Below, one piece after another: positions 1-8,998 of a stretch of 64,000 nucleotides of DNA. The position numbers and the translations under genes were made by a program. The stretch is from Paenarthrobacter sp. AR 02 (GTDB lineage: Bacteria; Actinomycetota; Actinomycetes; Actinomycetales; Micrococcaceae), in contig NZ_JAJUKH010000002.1 in assembly GCF_021538675.1 (NCBI RefSeq), positions 124,001-188,000 on the forward strand, written 5' to 3'. How positions within the stretch are numbered: position 1 is the stretch's first letter; each line of letters starts with the position of its first letter. Below the pieces are notes generated by a model. That model searched no databases, was not told the origin of the DNA, and saw nothing but the letters and a program-made list of their open reading frames with translations.

Positions 1-2348
1 ACAACCGTTTCGGTGTTGGCATTCCCCAGGCTGTCCACCACATTCATGATGACTGCCTGCTTCAGCCGGATAGCCGTCTGCAGGGTCTCCAGACCGAGTT
101 GCGTAGACGCCTCGCCGGCCGTCTCTGCCGGAACTCCGCGGTGCTGGCGCAGCACCGAAAGCTGGGCCTCGACATCCTCGTCCGGCGGAGCCGTTCGGGG
201 CGCCGTGTAGACGGGGCGCGCGCTCCCGGGTACCGCTGTTGTCCGTTTGAAACGCACGACGGCGGGTTCGGCCTCCTGCACTGCAGGCGACAGTCCCAGC
301 TCGCGCAGCACCCGCGCCGTTTCCCGTGGGCTCGCGGACGACGTCAGAACGGTCGGTGCGATGCGTACCAGGCTCAACACGGACGTTCTTGCCTCGTGGA
401 GGAGATCGGTGATGGCGGTTTCGTCGTCGCTCTGGATAAAGCTGGCGCTGGAACCAATGCGCAACCGGCCATGCCGGGACGCGGTGTCCTGGACCAAATA
501 GGCCAAGGGCTGGGGCACGTCGGTTGCTGAATGCTCACGAAGGAACGCCAACAGCGATTCCGCATCCTGTCCGGCGTCGAGCGCCCTGCGGATGGTGGCG
601 GCAGAAAACCTGTAGATCGACGCCGGGCCCTGGCCCTCGGCGTCGGCCATCAACAGCAGGGTTTCGCTGAGTTCGGGCGCGAGGTACCCCGGGGCGACAG
701 CCGTCAGGTCCGCCTGCAGCAGGATGTGGTTCACGGCGGCGGGCAAATGCTCGCCAAGGATGGTCATGGCTTGTTCCGGTTGCCCTTCCGCGATAGCCGA
801 TCCCAGCTGGGTCAGGGCGCCCGAACCCATCAGGCCCAGGAGCGTTGCCTCCTCCAGGATGCCGCGGACCAGTGAACTGAAACGCCTGGACATCCGGGGC
901 TGTGCCCACTCGGCCCGCTGCAGGACGGCCCGGGCATCGAGGACGGGCGCTTTGCCGTCCGGCGCGGCTGCTTCCACTGTCAGTTCATTCAGGATTTCCA
1001 GGACCCGCCGCCGGACAACAGGAGCATCGGGCCGTTGGGCTTCCGCGGACAGGGCGTTGATGGTGGTGCCTGCAGCGCCCTGGTGCGTGGGAGAGGATGC
1101 CGAACCCGTGAGCGGCTGTCCCACCAGTGATGGCGCGCGCTCGCTGGCCAACCAGGCATTGACCAGCCAGAGCCATTGCTCCTGGCGGGGCAGGTTCAGC
1201 CACTCCAACGACGGCGGCTGCACCCAGGTGGAGCTGTCCACGTCCAGGCGCAGGAGTCCCGCCAACGCAGCCAGTTCCAGGAGGATCGCAGTCTCGTGCA
1301 CCCCGTTCCGGACGGACTCGGCCAGGCGCCGGAGTTCGCGTACGCCCACGCCGCCGCTCCGGAGTGTGGCCAGCGGTTGCTCGCGGACGGCAAACAACAG
1401 CTCACCGGTCAGCCGCAGGGTCTCGGCGATGGCGCCCATGGCGGCATTACGGCGGAGGGCGGCACTCGTGTGGCCAAGCTCGGGAACCGGCGGGGCCAGC
1501 GTGAAGTCATCCACGATCGCGCCGCCCCGCAGTGCAAGTCCCACGCTGTGGGGGAGCTCCACGTGGCCGGCGTCCAGGGGGACCAGCAATCCGCGCGCCA
1601 GCAGCCAGTCGATGGGCCCGACGTCGCGGCTTTCATGGGTGACCGACGCCCGCCGCTGGGCCTGAGGTACAGCACCCATGGCCCAGCTCCCGAATTTCTC
1701 CAGGAGGGCCACCGTGCGTTCCGGAGCTGTGGCCAGGATGGCCCGCAGTTCCGCGGGACTGGAGGTCCAACGCTGAAGAGCAAGGGCCGCGTCCATGGGC
1801 GTGCTCGCTGGATGGATGCCGAGCCCGCTTTGGTGCAGTTCGGCCACCAACTGGACTGCCCGTTGGGCAAAGGCGGGTTGGAGCCGGACCAGCTCGGTGT
1901 AGCTTCGTCCCAGTCCTGCCGGGTAGATGCCGATGACGTCCTTGAGGCTGCCCACCGGGAGGTAGAAGCGCTGCCGTGAGGTGGTCGCAGGGGAACCGGC
2001 GGGTGGATCCGCCCGATGGATCAAGGCCAGTTCCTGCAGGTTGGCGAGGATGGGATCAAGGGCAGAGAGAGTGGAACCGGCAATGACTTTTTTCAATCCG
2101 GCCGCCGAAACACTGTGCCCGGTATCGGTATTGGTACAGAGATGGAGGGTTTCGAGCACCTGCATCTCCGGCTTGTTCAAGCGTTCCAAGGCCCGCTGGA
2201 CACTCACGCGGGCACTCGCCCTGGCTGCCAAGGCGGCGAAGTCCGGTGCCATGGGGGAGATAAGGTCCGGCCGCGCGGCAAACAAAGCCCGCAGCGAATC
2301 GTCGCTGCGCGCTTCCAGTTCCTTGCTGAGCGCGCGAATAAGGGACAT
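1..2348 (-). CDS. Helicase-associated (Rv0862c/XPB-like C-terminal) protein, 3' end outside window
   Basis: A single open frame runs from an ATG at 2348 leftwards to the edge without a stop, giving about 782 visible codons; the C-terminus is missing. It begins MSLIRALSKELEARSDD and continues with Ala/Leu-rich winged-helix-like repeats, as in the actinobacterial helicase-associated or Helicase_C_3 family (M. tuberculosis Rv0862c type). The last visible residues (VVDSLGNANTETV) resemble the WYL-like segment near the end of this family. No Walker motifs are seen. Members usually lie near an XPB-type DNA-repair helicase, so a DNA-repair role is plausible; this is inference. The gene is divergent from the cold-shock gene, with a small membrane protein between them. 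Confidence 0.75.
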   Translation of the reverse strand, partial: MSLIRALSKELEARSDDSLRALFAARPDLISPMAPDFAALAARASARVSVQRALERLNKPEMQVLETLHLCTNTDTGHSVSAAGLKKVIAGSTLSALDPILANLQELALIHRADPPAGSPATTSRQRFYLPVGSLKDVIGIYPAGLGRSYTELVRLQPAFAQRAVQLVAELHQSGLGIHPASTPMDAALALQRWTSSPAELRAILATAPERTVALLEKFGSWAMGAVPQAQRRASVTHESRDVGPIDWLLARGLLVPLDAGHVELPHSVGLALRGGAIVDDFTLAPPVPELGHTSAALRRNAAMGAIAETLRLTGELLFAVREQPLATLRSGGVGVRELRRLAESVRNGVHETAILLELAALAGLLRLDVDSSTWVQPPSLEWLNLPRQEQWLWLVNAWLASERAPSLVGQPLTGSASSPTHQGAAGTTINALSAEAQRPDAPVVRRRVLEILNELTVEAAAPDGKAPVLDARAVLQRAEWAQPRMSRRFSSLVRGILEEATLLGLMGSGALTQLGSAIAEGQPEQAMTILGEHLPAAVNHILLQADLTAVAPGYLAPELSETLLLMADAEGQGPASIYRFSAATIRRALDAGQDAESLLAFLREHSATDVPQPLAYLVQDTASRHGRLRIGSSASFIQSDDETAITDLLHEARTSVLSLVRIAPTVLTSSASPRETARVLRELGLSPAVQEAEPAVVRFKRTTAVPGSARPVYTAPRTAPPDEDVEAQLSVLRQHRGVPAETAGEASTQLGLETLQTAIRLKQAVIMNVVDSLGNANTETV

Positions 2349-2402
2349 CAATCCAACGGTACCGCCCTTGGGCCGCTCATGCCCGCCGGAGCGAGGGACC
2401 GG

Positions 2403-2618
2403 TTACTGGCGGCGACGAAGACGGATGGCGTCCACCACCAGGACAGCCGCCAGCATGAACGCCGCGGGCAGCCCGTAAAGGGCCGTGGAAGTGATCCACA
2501 CGGGGGCTGCGCTGCCCGTGGAAGCGATGGCGATGACGGCGGCGACGGCCGCCAATGACACCACGGCAATGACGGCGGCAGCAATCACGAGGGGGCGGCG
2601 GTAACCCGGGGAATTCAT
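2403..2618 (-). CDS. Small two-TM membrane protein
   Basis: A 71-residue protein starting MNSPGYRRP at an ATG at 2618. A longer frame is open upstream to 2765, but that part is Arg/Pro-rich and lacks membrane character, so the inner ATG is preferred. Two hydrophobic segments (about 10-30 and 37-62) precede a basic end (RLRRRQ), indicating a two-pass inner-membrane protein. No family is recognised. It lies 54 bp upstream of the helicase-associated gene on the same strand and may be co-transcribed with it. Confidence 0.55.
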   Translation of the reverse strand: MNSPGYRRPLVIAAAVIAVVSLAAVAAVIAIASTGSAAPVWITSTALYGLPAAFMLAAVLVVDAIRLRRRQ

Positions 2619-2845
2619 GCCATCAACGCTAGCAGGAGCAGTCCGCCGTGACCGTTGCTGCACGTCATGGGGCCCGCGGGCATGCACGCGGGCGTCCCAA
2701 AGCGGGATTAGGGGGTCCGGCAGGATAACCTTGAAGGAACAGACCAACACGGACCGGGCTGTCACCCTCGATCCCGCAGGACCCTGCGGATGCGGTAACG
2801 GCCCGACGTGTCTCCCAGAGCAAGAAAACGAAGAAGGTTGATTAC

Positions 2846-3229
2846 GTGCCTACCGGCAAGGTCAAATGGTATGACAAGGAAAAAGGCTTCGGATTCCTCG
2901 CGGCAGAAGACGGCCAGGAAGTATTCCTGCCCAAGACGTCCCTGCCCGCGGGCGTAACGGAACTCAAAGCCGGCACGCGCGTGGAGTTCGGTGTAGCTGA
3001 CGGCCGCCGCGGCGCACAGGCACTGGGACTTCGTGTTCTGGAGAAGACGCCTTCCATTGCCAAGGCCAAGCGCATGAACGCCAAGGATCTTGCACCGATG
3101 GTGCAGGACCTCGTGACGGTGCTGGACAACCTCTCCGGCTCCCTCTCGTCCGGCAAGTACCCGGACGGCAACAAGGCCAAGGCCATCAGCATGGCGCTCC
3201 GCAAGGTTGCCGACGAGCTGGAAGCCTAG
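2846..3229 (+). CDS. Long-form cold-shock protein (CspB/Rv0871 type)
   Basis: A 127-residue protein with a GTG start at 2846; GAAGAAGG 7 bases upstream serves as ribosome-binding site. Residues 3-67 form a cold-shock OB fold with the RNP1-like KGFGFLAAEDG. The RNP2-like segment reads VFLPKTSL, so the usual VFVH histidine is replaced. The C-terminal half (70-127) is the alpha-helical extension seen in the long mycobacterial and Arthrobacter CspB proteins. The expected role is single-stranded RNA/DNA binding and RNA chaperoning. The DUF3027 gene follows after 4 bp, and this pairing is common in actinobacteria. Confidence 0.9.
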   Translation: MPTGKVKWYDKEKGFGFLAAEDGQEVFLPKTSLPAGVTELKAGTRVEFGVADGRRGAQALGLRVLEKTPSIAKAKRMNAKDLAPMVQDLVTVLDNLSGSLSSGKYPDGNKAKAISMALRKVADELEA

Positions 3230-3233
3230 GCCC

Positions 3234-3884
3234 ATGGCATCGGAATCCGCACAGGACACGAAGGGCGGAAAGGGCGCGCAGGGAAGCCCTGATTCAGCCC
3301 CCGACGATGCCCAGGCTCCTGGAAACGGGGAAGCCCCCGCGCGGAAGCCTGCGGCGGAGAAGCCGCGGGCCGGTTTGCCTGTGTGGCGAACCGGCAAGCC
3401 TGACGCCTTCCTGGCTGCCGCCGTCGATACTGCACGTGAGGCAGTTCAGGGCATAGCCAACCCGGGCGAAGTGGGTGCGCACCTCGGTGCAAAGTCGGAG
3501 GGCGACCGCGTGGTCACCCACTTGTTCGAATCCAAGCTCGCGGGTTACGGCGGCTGGCAGTGGTACGCGGTGGTGACGCGTAACTCGCGTTCCAAGATCG
3601 TGACCGTCAGCGAGCTCGGCCTGCTGCCCTCCGAGGATTCCATCCTCGCCCCGGAATGGGTTCCGTGGGCCAAGCGGGTCCGCCCCGAGGACGAGACTCC
3701 GCTGGTGGAGGAGACGGTCGGCGATGTCACGGAGGAATCCGTCCAGGCCGACGAGGACGACGCTACAGGACCCGCCGATGCGGATGACGCCGAAGCGGAC
3801 GACGACGAGGCTGACGACGCCGAAGCCGACGGCGAAGGAGACGACGCTGACGAAGACGACGCCGACGAAGCCGGGGCTGAATAA
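3234..3884 (+). CDS. DUF3027 protein with long acidic tail
   Basis: A 216-residue protein; the ATG at 3234 is chosen over an upstream in-frame start at 3207 that would overlap the cold-shock gene. Residues about 45-150 (from VWRTGKPDAFL to APEWVPWAKRV) match the DUF3027 family, which has no known function. The N-terminal 40 residues are low-complexity Pro/Ala/Lys/Glu. From about residue 165 to the end almost every residue is Asp, Glu or Ala, encoded by imperfect GACGACGCCGAAG repeats. Such acidic tails can act as nucleic-acid mimics or protein-binding tails, but no partner is shown here. It follows the cold-shock gene by 4 bp, so it is probably co-expressed. Confidence 0.85.
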   Translation: MASESAQDTKGGKGAQGSPDSAPDDAQAPGNGEAPARKPAAEKPRAGLPVWRTGKPDAFLAAAVDTAREAVQGIANPGEVGAHLGAKSEGDRVVTHLFESKLAGYGGWQWYAVVTRNSRSKIVTVSELGLLPSEDSILAPEWVPWAKRVRPEDETPLVEETVGDVTEESVQADEDDATGPADADDAEADDDEADDAEADGEGDDADEDDADEAGAE

Positions 3885-3927
3885 GCATTGCGGAAACCCG
3901 GGGTGAACCAAGCGATGGTGGACACTG

Positions 3928-5232
3928 ATGTCCACCTTTAAGTCGCTGGGGATTCCCAACTACCGCATCTGGTTCTTCGGTGCCCTGATCTCCAATATCG
4001 GCACCTGGATGCAGCGCACTGCGCAGGACTGGCTGGTGTTCGACCACCTGACCGCGCACGACGCCGGTGCCATGGGCATCACCCTGGCCCTCCAGCTGGG
4101 CCCGCAACTCTTCCTTGCCCCGTGGGCCGGCCTGCTTGCCGACCGCTACAGCAGGCGGAAGCTGCTCCTCCTCACCTTGGTTGCAATGGCCCTGCTAAGC
4201 ACCGGACTGGGCATCCTGGTGTTGTTGGGAGTCGCGGAGTTGTGGCACGTGTACATCTTTGCCCTGCTGCTGGGCATCGTGACGGCGTTGGACGCTCCGG
4301 TCCGCCAAACGTTCGTCTCGGAACTGGTCACCGATGATTACCTCCCCAACGCGGTGGCACTGAACAGCGCATCATTCAACGTAGCCCGGATGATCGGCCC
4401 GGCAGTGTCCGGTGTCCTGACTGTGGTGGTGGGGCCGGGATGGGTCTTCCTCATCAACACGGTGTCCTTCGCCGCGATGCTTTGGGCGCTCAAACTGATT
4501 CCGGCGTCGTCACTGCGGGCACAACCACGCGCGGCGCCAGGTAAAGGGCGCATCCGCGAAGGCCTGCGGTACGTCCGGGGAAGGCCTGATATCCAAGTGG
4601 TCCTGGTGGCCATCTTCATCGTGGGCACCTTCGGACTCAACTTTCCGCTGTTCATCGCCGCGATGGTAGGCACCCAGTTCGGCATGGACGCCGGCGCCTT
4701 TGGGGCCCTGAGTTCCATCATGGCCATCGGCTCAGTAACGGGGGCATTGCTCGCCGCCCGACGCGGCCGGCCCCGCCTCAGGCTGATCTTCCTGGCGGCC
4801 GGAGGTTTCGGGGTCTCCAGCGCGCTCGCTGCCCTGGCGCCCAACGCAACCCTTTTCGGTCTCGCGCTGGTTCCCTGTGGCCTGTTCGCGCTGACCCTCA
4901 TCACCAGTGCCAACGGATACGTGCAATCGACCACGGAGGCCGTGATGCGGGGCAGGGTCATGTCGTTGTACATGGCGATCTTCATGGGCGGGACACCCAT
5001 TGGTGCCCCGCTGGTGGGTTGGGTGGCCAACATCGGCGGTCCGCGCTGGGCGGTGGGCGTAGCCGCGATAGCCGGCATCAGCACCGCCGTCGTGGGTTTG
5101 GTCTGGATCATCCGGGCCAAACAGCTGAGGCTCCGCTTTGACCGGCGGGCGCGTGGCCTCAAGCATTTCCGGGTGGAGTCGCTGCTTGCCCCTCCGGGTA
5201 CGGAAGAGGGCGACGGCGGCACCGCCCGTTAA
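3928..5232 (+). CDS. MFS transporter (MFS_3/EntS-like exporter)
   Basis: A 434-residue, roughly 12-TM protein. The N-terminus (NYRIWFFGALISNIGTWMQRTAQDWLV) and the loop 2-3 motif GLLADRYSRRKLLLL are typical of the MFS_3 group, which includes enterobactin exporter EntS and macrolide exporters. It is proton-driven by family; the substrate cannot be told. ATG at 3928, 43 bp after the DUF3027 gene on the same strand. The cold-shock/DUF3027/MFS order is common in actinobacteria. The gene ends 70 bp before the convergent serC. Confidence 0.85.
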   Translation: MSTFKSLGIPNYRIWFFGALISNIGTWMQRTAQDWLVFDHLTAHDAGAMGITLALQLGPQLFLAPWAGLLADRYSRRKLLLLTLVAMALLSTGLGILVLLGVAELWHVYIFALLLGIVTALDAPVRQTFVSELVTDDYLPNAVALNSASFNVARMIGPAVSGVLTVVVGPGWVFLINTVSFAAMLWALKLIPASSLRAQPRAAPGKGRIREGLRYVRGRPDIQVVLVAIFIVGTFGLNFPLFIAAMVGTQFGMDAGAFGALSSIMAIGSVTGALLAARRGRPRLRLIFLAAGGFGVSSALAALAPNATLFGLALVPCGLFALTLITSANGYVQSTTEAVMRGRVMSLYMAIFMGGTPIGAPLVGWVANIGGPRWAVGVAAIAGISTAVVGLVWIIRAKQLRLRFDRRARGLKHFRVESLLAPPGTEEGDGGTAR

Positions 5233-5271
5233 GCGGCGACGGCGCCGTCCGGGCTGACCGAACGACGCCGA

Positions 5272-5302
5272 CCCTCGGGTCCGGCTGGCTACCCGCCGAG
5301 GG
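5272..5302. terminator. Possible shared terminator stem between MFS gene and serC
   Basis: CCCTCGG (5272-5278) and CCGAGGG (5296-5302) are complementary across a 17-nt loop, between two convergent genes and directly against the serC stop. There is no long T-tract, so intrinsic termination is uncertain. Confidence 0.4.
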
Positions 5303-6727
<1,425 letters not shown>

Positions 6728-7423
6728 ATGACGGATCTGATCGATACCACTGAGATGTATCTTCGGACCATTTTGGAGCTTGAAGAAGAGAACATTGTGG
6801 CGCTCAGGGCCCGCATCGCCGAGCGCCTGCGGCACTCCGGCCCCACGGTTTCACAAACCATCGGCCGCATGGAGCGCGATGGCCTGGTGATCGTATCCAA
6901 CGACCGTCACCTTGAACTGACCCAGATGGGCCGCAAGCGCGCCACCGAGGTCATGCGAAAGCACCGTCTCGCGGAGCGGCTCCTTGCCGATGTCATTGGC
7001 CTCGACTGGGCGTACGTCCATGACGAAGCGTGCCGTTGGGAACACGTGATGAGTGAGCGGGTTGAACGCCGGCTCTACGAACTCCTTGAACACCCCACCG
7101 AGTCGCCCTACGGCAATCCGATTCCAGGACTCGAAGCCCTGGGCGGTCTGCCGACGCAGACCATTCCGCGGCTCGACATCAACCTGCTGCAGGCCATGGA
7201 TGGCTACGCCGCCGATTCCCGCGTGGTGGTCAGCCGGCTTGCCGAGCCCATCCAGGTGGAGCCCGAACTCCTCACCCAGCTGGACGAGGGCGGAATCCGT
7301 CCCGGGGCAGCGGTGTCATTGGAACGCGTCGGCGAGTACATTTCTGTCCGGGTTCCCGGCATCGAGGGAGCGCTTGAGCTTCCGCCTGAAGTTGCGGCCC
7401 ACGTGTTCGTCTCCCTGGGCTGA
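6728..7423 (+). CDS. Iron-dependent transcriptional repressor, DtxR/IdeR type
   Basis: A 231-residue protein; the ATG at 6728 (MTDLIDTTEMYL) matches the DtxR start, whereas the upstream start at 6683 is not family-like. It has an N-terminal winged helix (5-70), a dimerisation/metal domain (71-140) and a C-terminal SH3-like domain (about 165-231). Metal ligands fall at DtxR numbering: Met10, His79, Glu83, His98, Cys102, Glu105 and His106. The Cys102-x2-Glu-His pattern favours Fe(II) sensing over the Mn(II)-type MntR. An E-x2-Q pair (about 174-177) matches the ancillary-site ligands from the third domain. It probably represses iron uptake when iron is sufficient. Confidence 0.92.
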   Translation: MTDLIDTTEMYLRTILELEEENIVALRARIAERLRHSGPTVSQTIGRMERDGLVIVSNDRHLELTQMGRKRATEVMRKHRLAERLLADVIGLDWAYVHDEACRWEHVMSERVERRLYELLEHPTESPYGNPIPGLEALGGLPTQTIPRLDINLLQAMDGYAADSRVVVSRLAEPIQVEPELLTQLDEGGIRPGAAVSLERVGEYISVRVPGIEGALELPPEVAAHVFVSLG

Positions 7424-7610
7424 CCTCCCTTCGGGGCGCCGCCTCCTCGGGGATGCCGTGTCAAACCTCACTTTTGTGCCCTGCGGGACAATGTGACCTG
7501 CGGTTTTTCGGGATTGATGATATGGGAGTGCGTCGTCCTGTTGATAACGAATTTATTACTGCAGGCTTTAATCGCCTATAGTTATCTACTAGCGCCGATA
7601 CCAAAGCGTT

Positions 7611-7647
7611 ACCTGATCCGGAGCCGAGCTCTGCCAGCGGATCAGGT
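7611..7647 (+). promoter_or_regulatory. Upstream helix overlapping the first c-di-AMP aptamer
   Basis: ACCTGATCCG (7611-7620) is perfectly complementary to CGGATCAGGT (7638-7647), a 10-bp helix closing a 17-nt loop. The loop contains the 5' strands of aptamer stems P1 (7621-7625) and P2 (7629-7637), so the helix competes with them or forms a pseudoknot. The second riboswitch has a helix of the same geometry but different sequence. Confidence 0.6.
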
Positions 7648-7848
7648 GTGCCATCCACCACTGGCAGAGGCGGGGGAACCACAAGCGGCTGTCTAAAGAA
7701 GCAGCCTTGGGGTGAAGTCCGCAGCAGAAGTGCCCATTTACGCAAGTCCCTCCTGGGATACCTGTGTGCCATGAGCGCTTCGTGCGGACCGGGTCTTTGA
7801 ACTCTCTGACCCGAATCCGACAGCTAACTTCGCAGGCTTTCCAGAGAG
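7621..7848 (+). ncRNA. c-di-AMP riboswitch (ydaO/yuaA motif), copy 1
   Basis: Visible ydaO elements in order: P1 5' strand GAGCC (7621-7625); P2 CTCTGCCAG (7629-7637) with CTGGCAGAG (7661-7669); the conserved GCGGGGGAACCA; TTGGGGTGAAG at about 7706; and the 3' block CGAATCCGACAGCTAACTTCGCAGGC, given here in two overlapping parts, CGAATCCGACAG and CAGCTAACTTCGCAGGC. GGCTT (7835-7839) closes P1. CAGGT (7643-7647) can pair with ACCTG (7760-7764), like the loop-loop contact known in ydaO aptamers. The aptamer ends at the AGAGAGGA ribosome-binding site of the M23 gene, which suggests translational control. The family binds c-di-AMP and normally lowers expression. The 187 bp before it (7424-7610) hold a possible -10 (TATAGT, 7577-7582) but no gene. 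Confidence 0.9.
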
Positions 7849-7857
7849 GAACAGAGT

Positions 7858-8688
7858 TTGACATCGCAGAACGTCAGGGGTCGTCGCCGCGCGACCGGCC
7901 CCGCTGTTGAGCTGCGGCCAGCCCGCGCAACAATGGAGGTCCGGCCCCGTGACACTGAGCGCCAAGTCCGCCGCCGTAAGAGCCCATTGCGCCAGGTTGC
8001 CGATTTCGCCGCAGCCAGTGGTGTCGGCCAGAAAGCCGGAGTAGCCCTCGCTGCCACCGGCTTGGCGCTGACTGTCGGACTGCCGGCCACAAGCCCCGTG
8101 ATGGCAACGTCGGAGTCAGGCCAGACCGAGTCCGCCCTCGCCGTTTCCGGCGGCAGCCAGCCAGAGGTCTCCGCAGCCGCATCGGCAAAAATCGACTTCA
8201 GCCGCGCCGCCGTCGCAACCGCAGCTGACCCCGACGGCAAGCTGAAGCAGTTGCTCAGCGCCCAGTCGGTCGGCAGCATCCAGCGCGCCTCGTCCGTAGG
8301 AACGCTTGCCAGCCCCCTGGACAGCCTGGTCACGGCCTCGCCGTTCGGCTACCGGGTCAGCCCCCTCACGGGCGGCACGGGCGACTTCCACCGCGGCCAG
8401 GACTTCGTTGCCCAGTGCGGCACCGCAGTGCATGCGGCTGCCACGGGCAAAGTCACTTTTGCCGGATGGCACGAGTATGGCGGAGGCAACCGCGTGGTAG
8501 TGGACCACGGCAACGGCCTCGAGACCACCTATAACCACCTGTCGTCCTTCAACGTCAAGGTCGGCCAGACCGTCACCCGTGGCGATACTGTCGCGTTGAG
8601 CGGCACCACGGGCGCTTCCACGGGCTGCCACCTCCACTTCGAGGTCCAGGTCAACGGAGAAGTTGTCGACCCCATGGGCTGGCTCTAA
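7858..8688 (+). CDS. Secreted M23 (LytM-type) metallopeptidase
   Basis: A 276-residue protein with a TTG start at 7858, 6 nt after AGAGAGGA. Residues 1-60 are basic followed by a hydrophobic stretch (GVALAATGLALTVGLPA), an unusually long twin-arginine-rich signal region. The C-terminal 120 residues are a peptidase M23 domain: FHRGQDF supplies the first His/Asp zinc ligands and HLHFEV the last. These enzymes cut peptide cross-bridges in the cell wall. The riboswitch ahead of it implies control by c-di-AMP, linking wall hydrolysis to turgor or cell-wall status. The signal region is related to those of the next two genes. Confidence 0.9.
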   Translation: MTSQNVRGRRRATGPAVELRPARATMEVRPRDTERQVRRRKSPLRQVADFAAASGVGQKAGVALAATGLALTVGLPATSPVMATSESGQTESALAVSGGSQPEVSAAASAKIDFSRAAVATAADPDGKLKQLLSAQSVGSIQRASSVGTLASPLDSLVTASPFGYRVSPLTGGTGDFHRGQDFVAQCGTAVHAAATGKVTFAGWHEYGGGNRVVVDHGNGLETTYNHLSSFNVKVGQTVTRGDTVALSGTTGASTGCHLHFEVQVNGEVVDPMGWL

Positions 8689-8736
8689 GCCAGTTGATGG
8701 TCGCCTCTCGCATTTTGCGACACCCCGTGACCTGAA

Positions 8737-8770
8737 TGTGACATTCGCGTTCAACTGTTGTACCGTACAA
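8737..8770 (+). promoter_or_regulatory. Candidate promoter and palindrome before second riboswitch
   Basis: GTGACA (8738-8743) and TACCGT (8761-8766) are 17 bp apart and could be -35 and -10 elements, placing the start near 8773, about 28 nt before the riboswitch's upstream helix. A perfect 13-bp palindrome TTGTACCGTACAA (8758-8770) covers the -10 and may be an operator. Confidence 0.35.
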
Positions 8771-8800
8771 AGCGCATCGGCTTTTTAGGGGGCCGGTGCA

Positions 8801-8835
8801 CTTGAGTGGATTGCCTAGCTCTGCCACCACTCAAG
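8801..8835 (+). promoter_or_regulatory. Upstream helix overlapping the second c-di-AMP aptamer
   Basis: CTTGAGTGG (8801-8809) is fully complementary to CCACTCAAG (8827-8835): 9 bp around a 17-nt loop holding the P1 and P2 5' strands. Geometry equals that at 7611-7647, but the paired sequences are different, as expected for a selected helix. Confidence 0.6.
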
Positions 8836-8990
8836 GTCCGTTCGCATAAATCGTCTGGCAGGGGCGGGGGAACCACTTTTGGTCTTCGATAGAAGGCCTT
8901 GGGGTTAAGTCGCAAAAGCTTCCTTGAAGCAACGCGGCCGGATGACTCCCATCCGAATCCGACAGCTCACCTCGCAGGCATTGGGAGAGG
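8810..8990 (+). ncRNA. c-di-AMP riboswitch (ydaO/yuaA motif), copy 2
   Basis: Elements seen: TGCCT (8812-8816) pairing with AGGCA (8976-8980) as P1; CTCTGCCA (8819-8826) with TGGCAGGG (8856-8863) as P2; GGCGGGGGAACCACT; CTTGGGGTTAAGTC; and the 3' block starting CGAATCCGACAGCTCACCTC. CAAGG (8832-8836) can pair with CCTTG (8922-8926), equivalent to the loop contact in copy 1. It ends in GGGAGAGG, the ribosome-binding site of the following NlpC/P60 gene. About 120 bp separate it from the M23 stop codon, so it probably has its own promoter. Confidence 0.9.
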
Positions 8991-8998
8991 CTACCTAC

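Noticed and set aside
724..1665. 313-codon plus-strand frame near the left edge
   Set aside because: Opposite the long helicase-associated gene; Arg/Ser-rich shadow.
7858..7860. Doubt about the TTG start of the M23 gene
   Set aside because: Alternative ATG starts lie well inside; the TTG sits 6 nt after a good ribosome-binding site at the riboswitch end, and the equivalent place in the second unit also has a non-ATG start.
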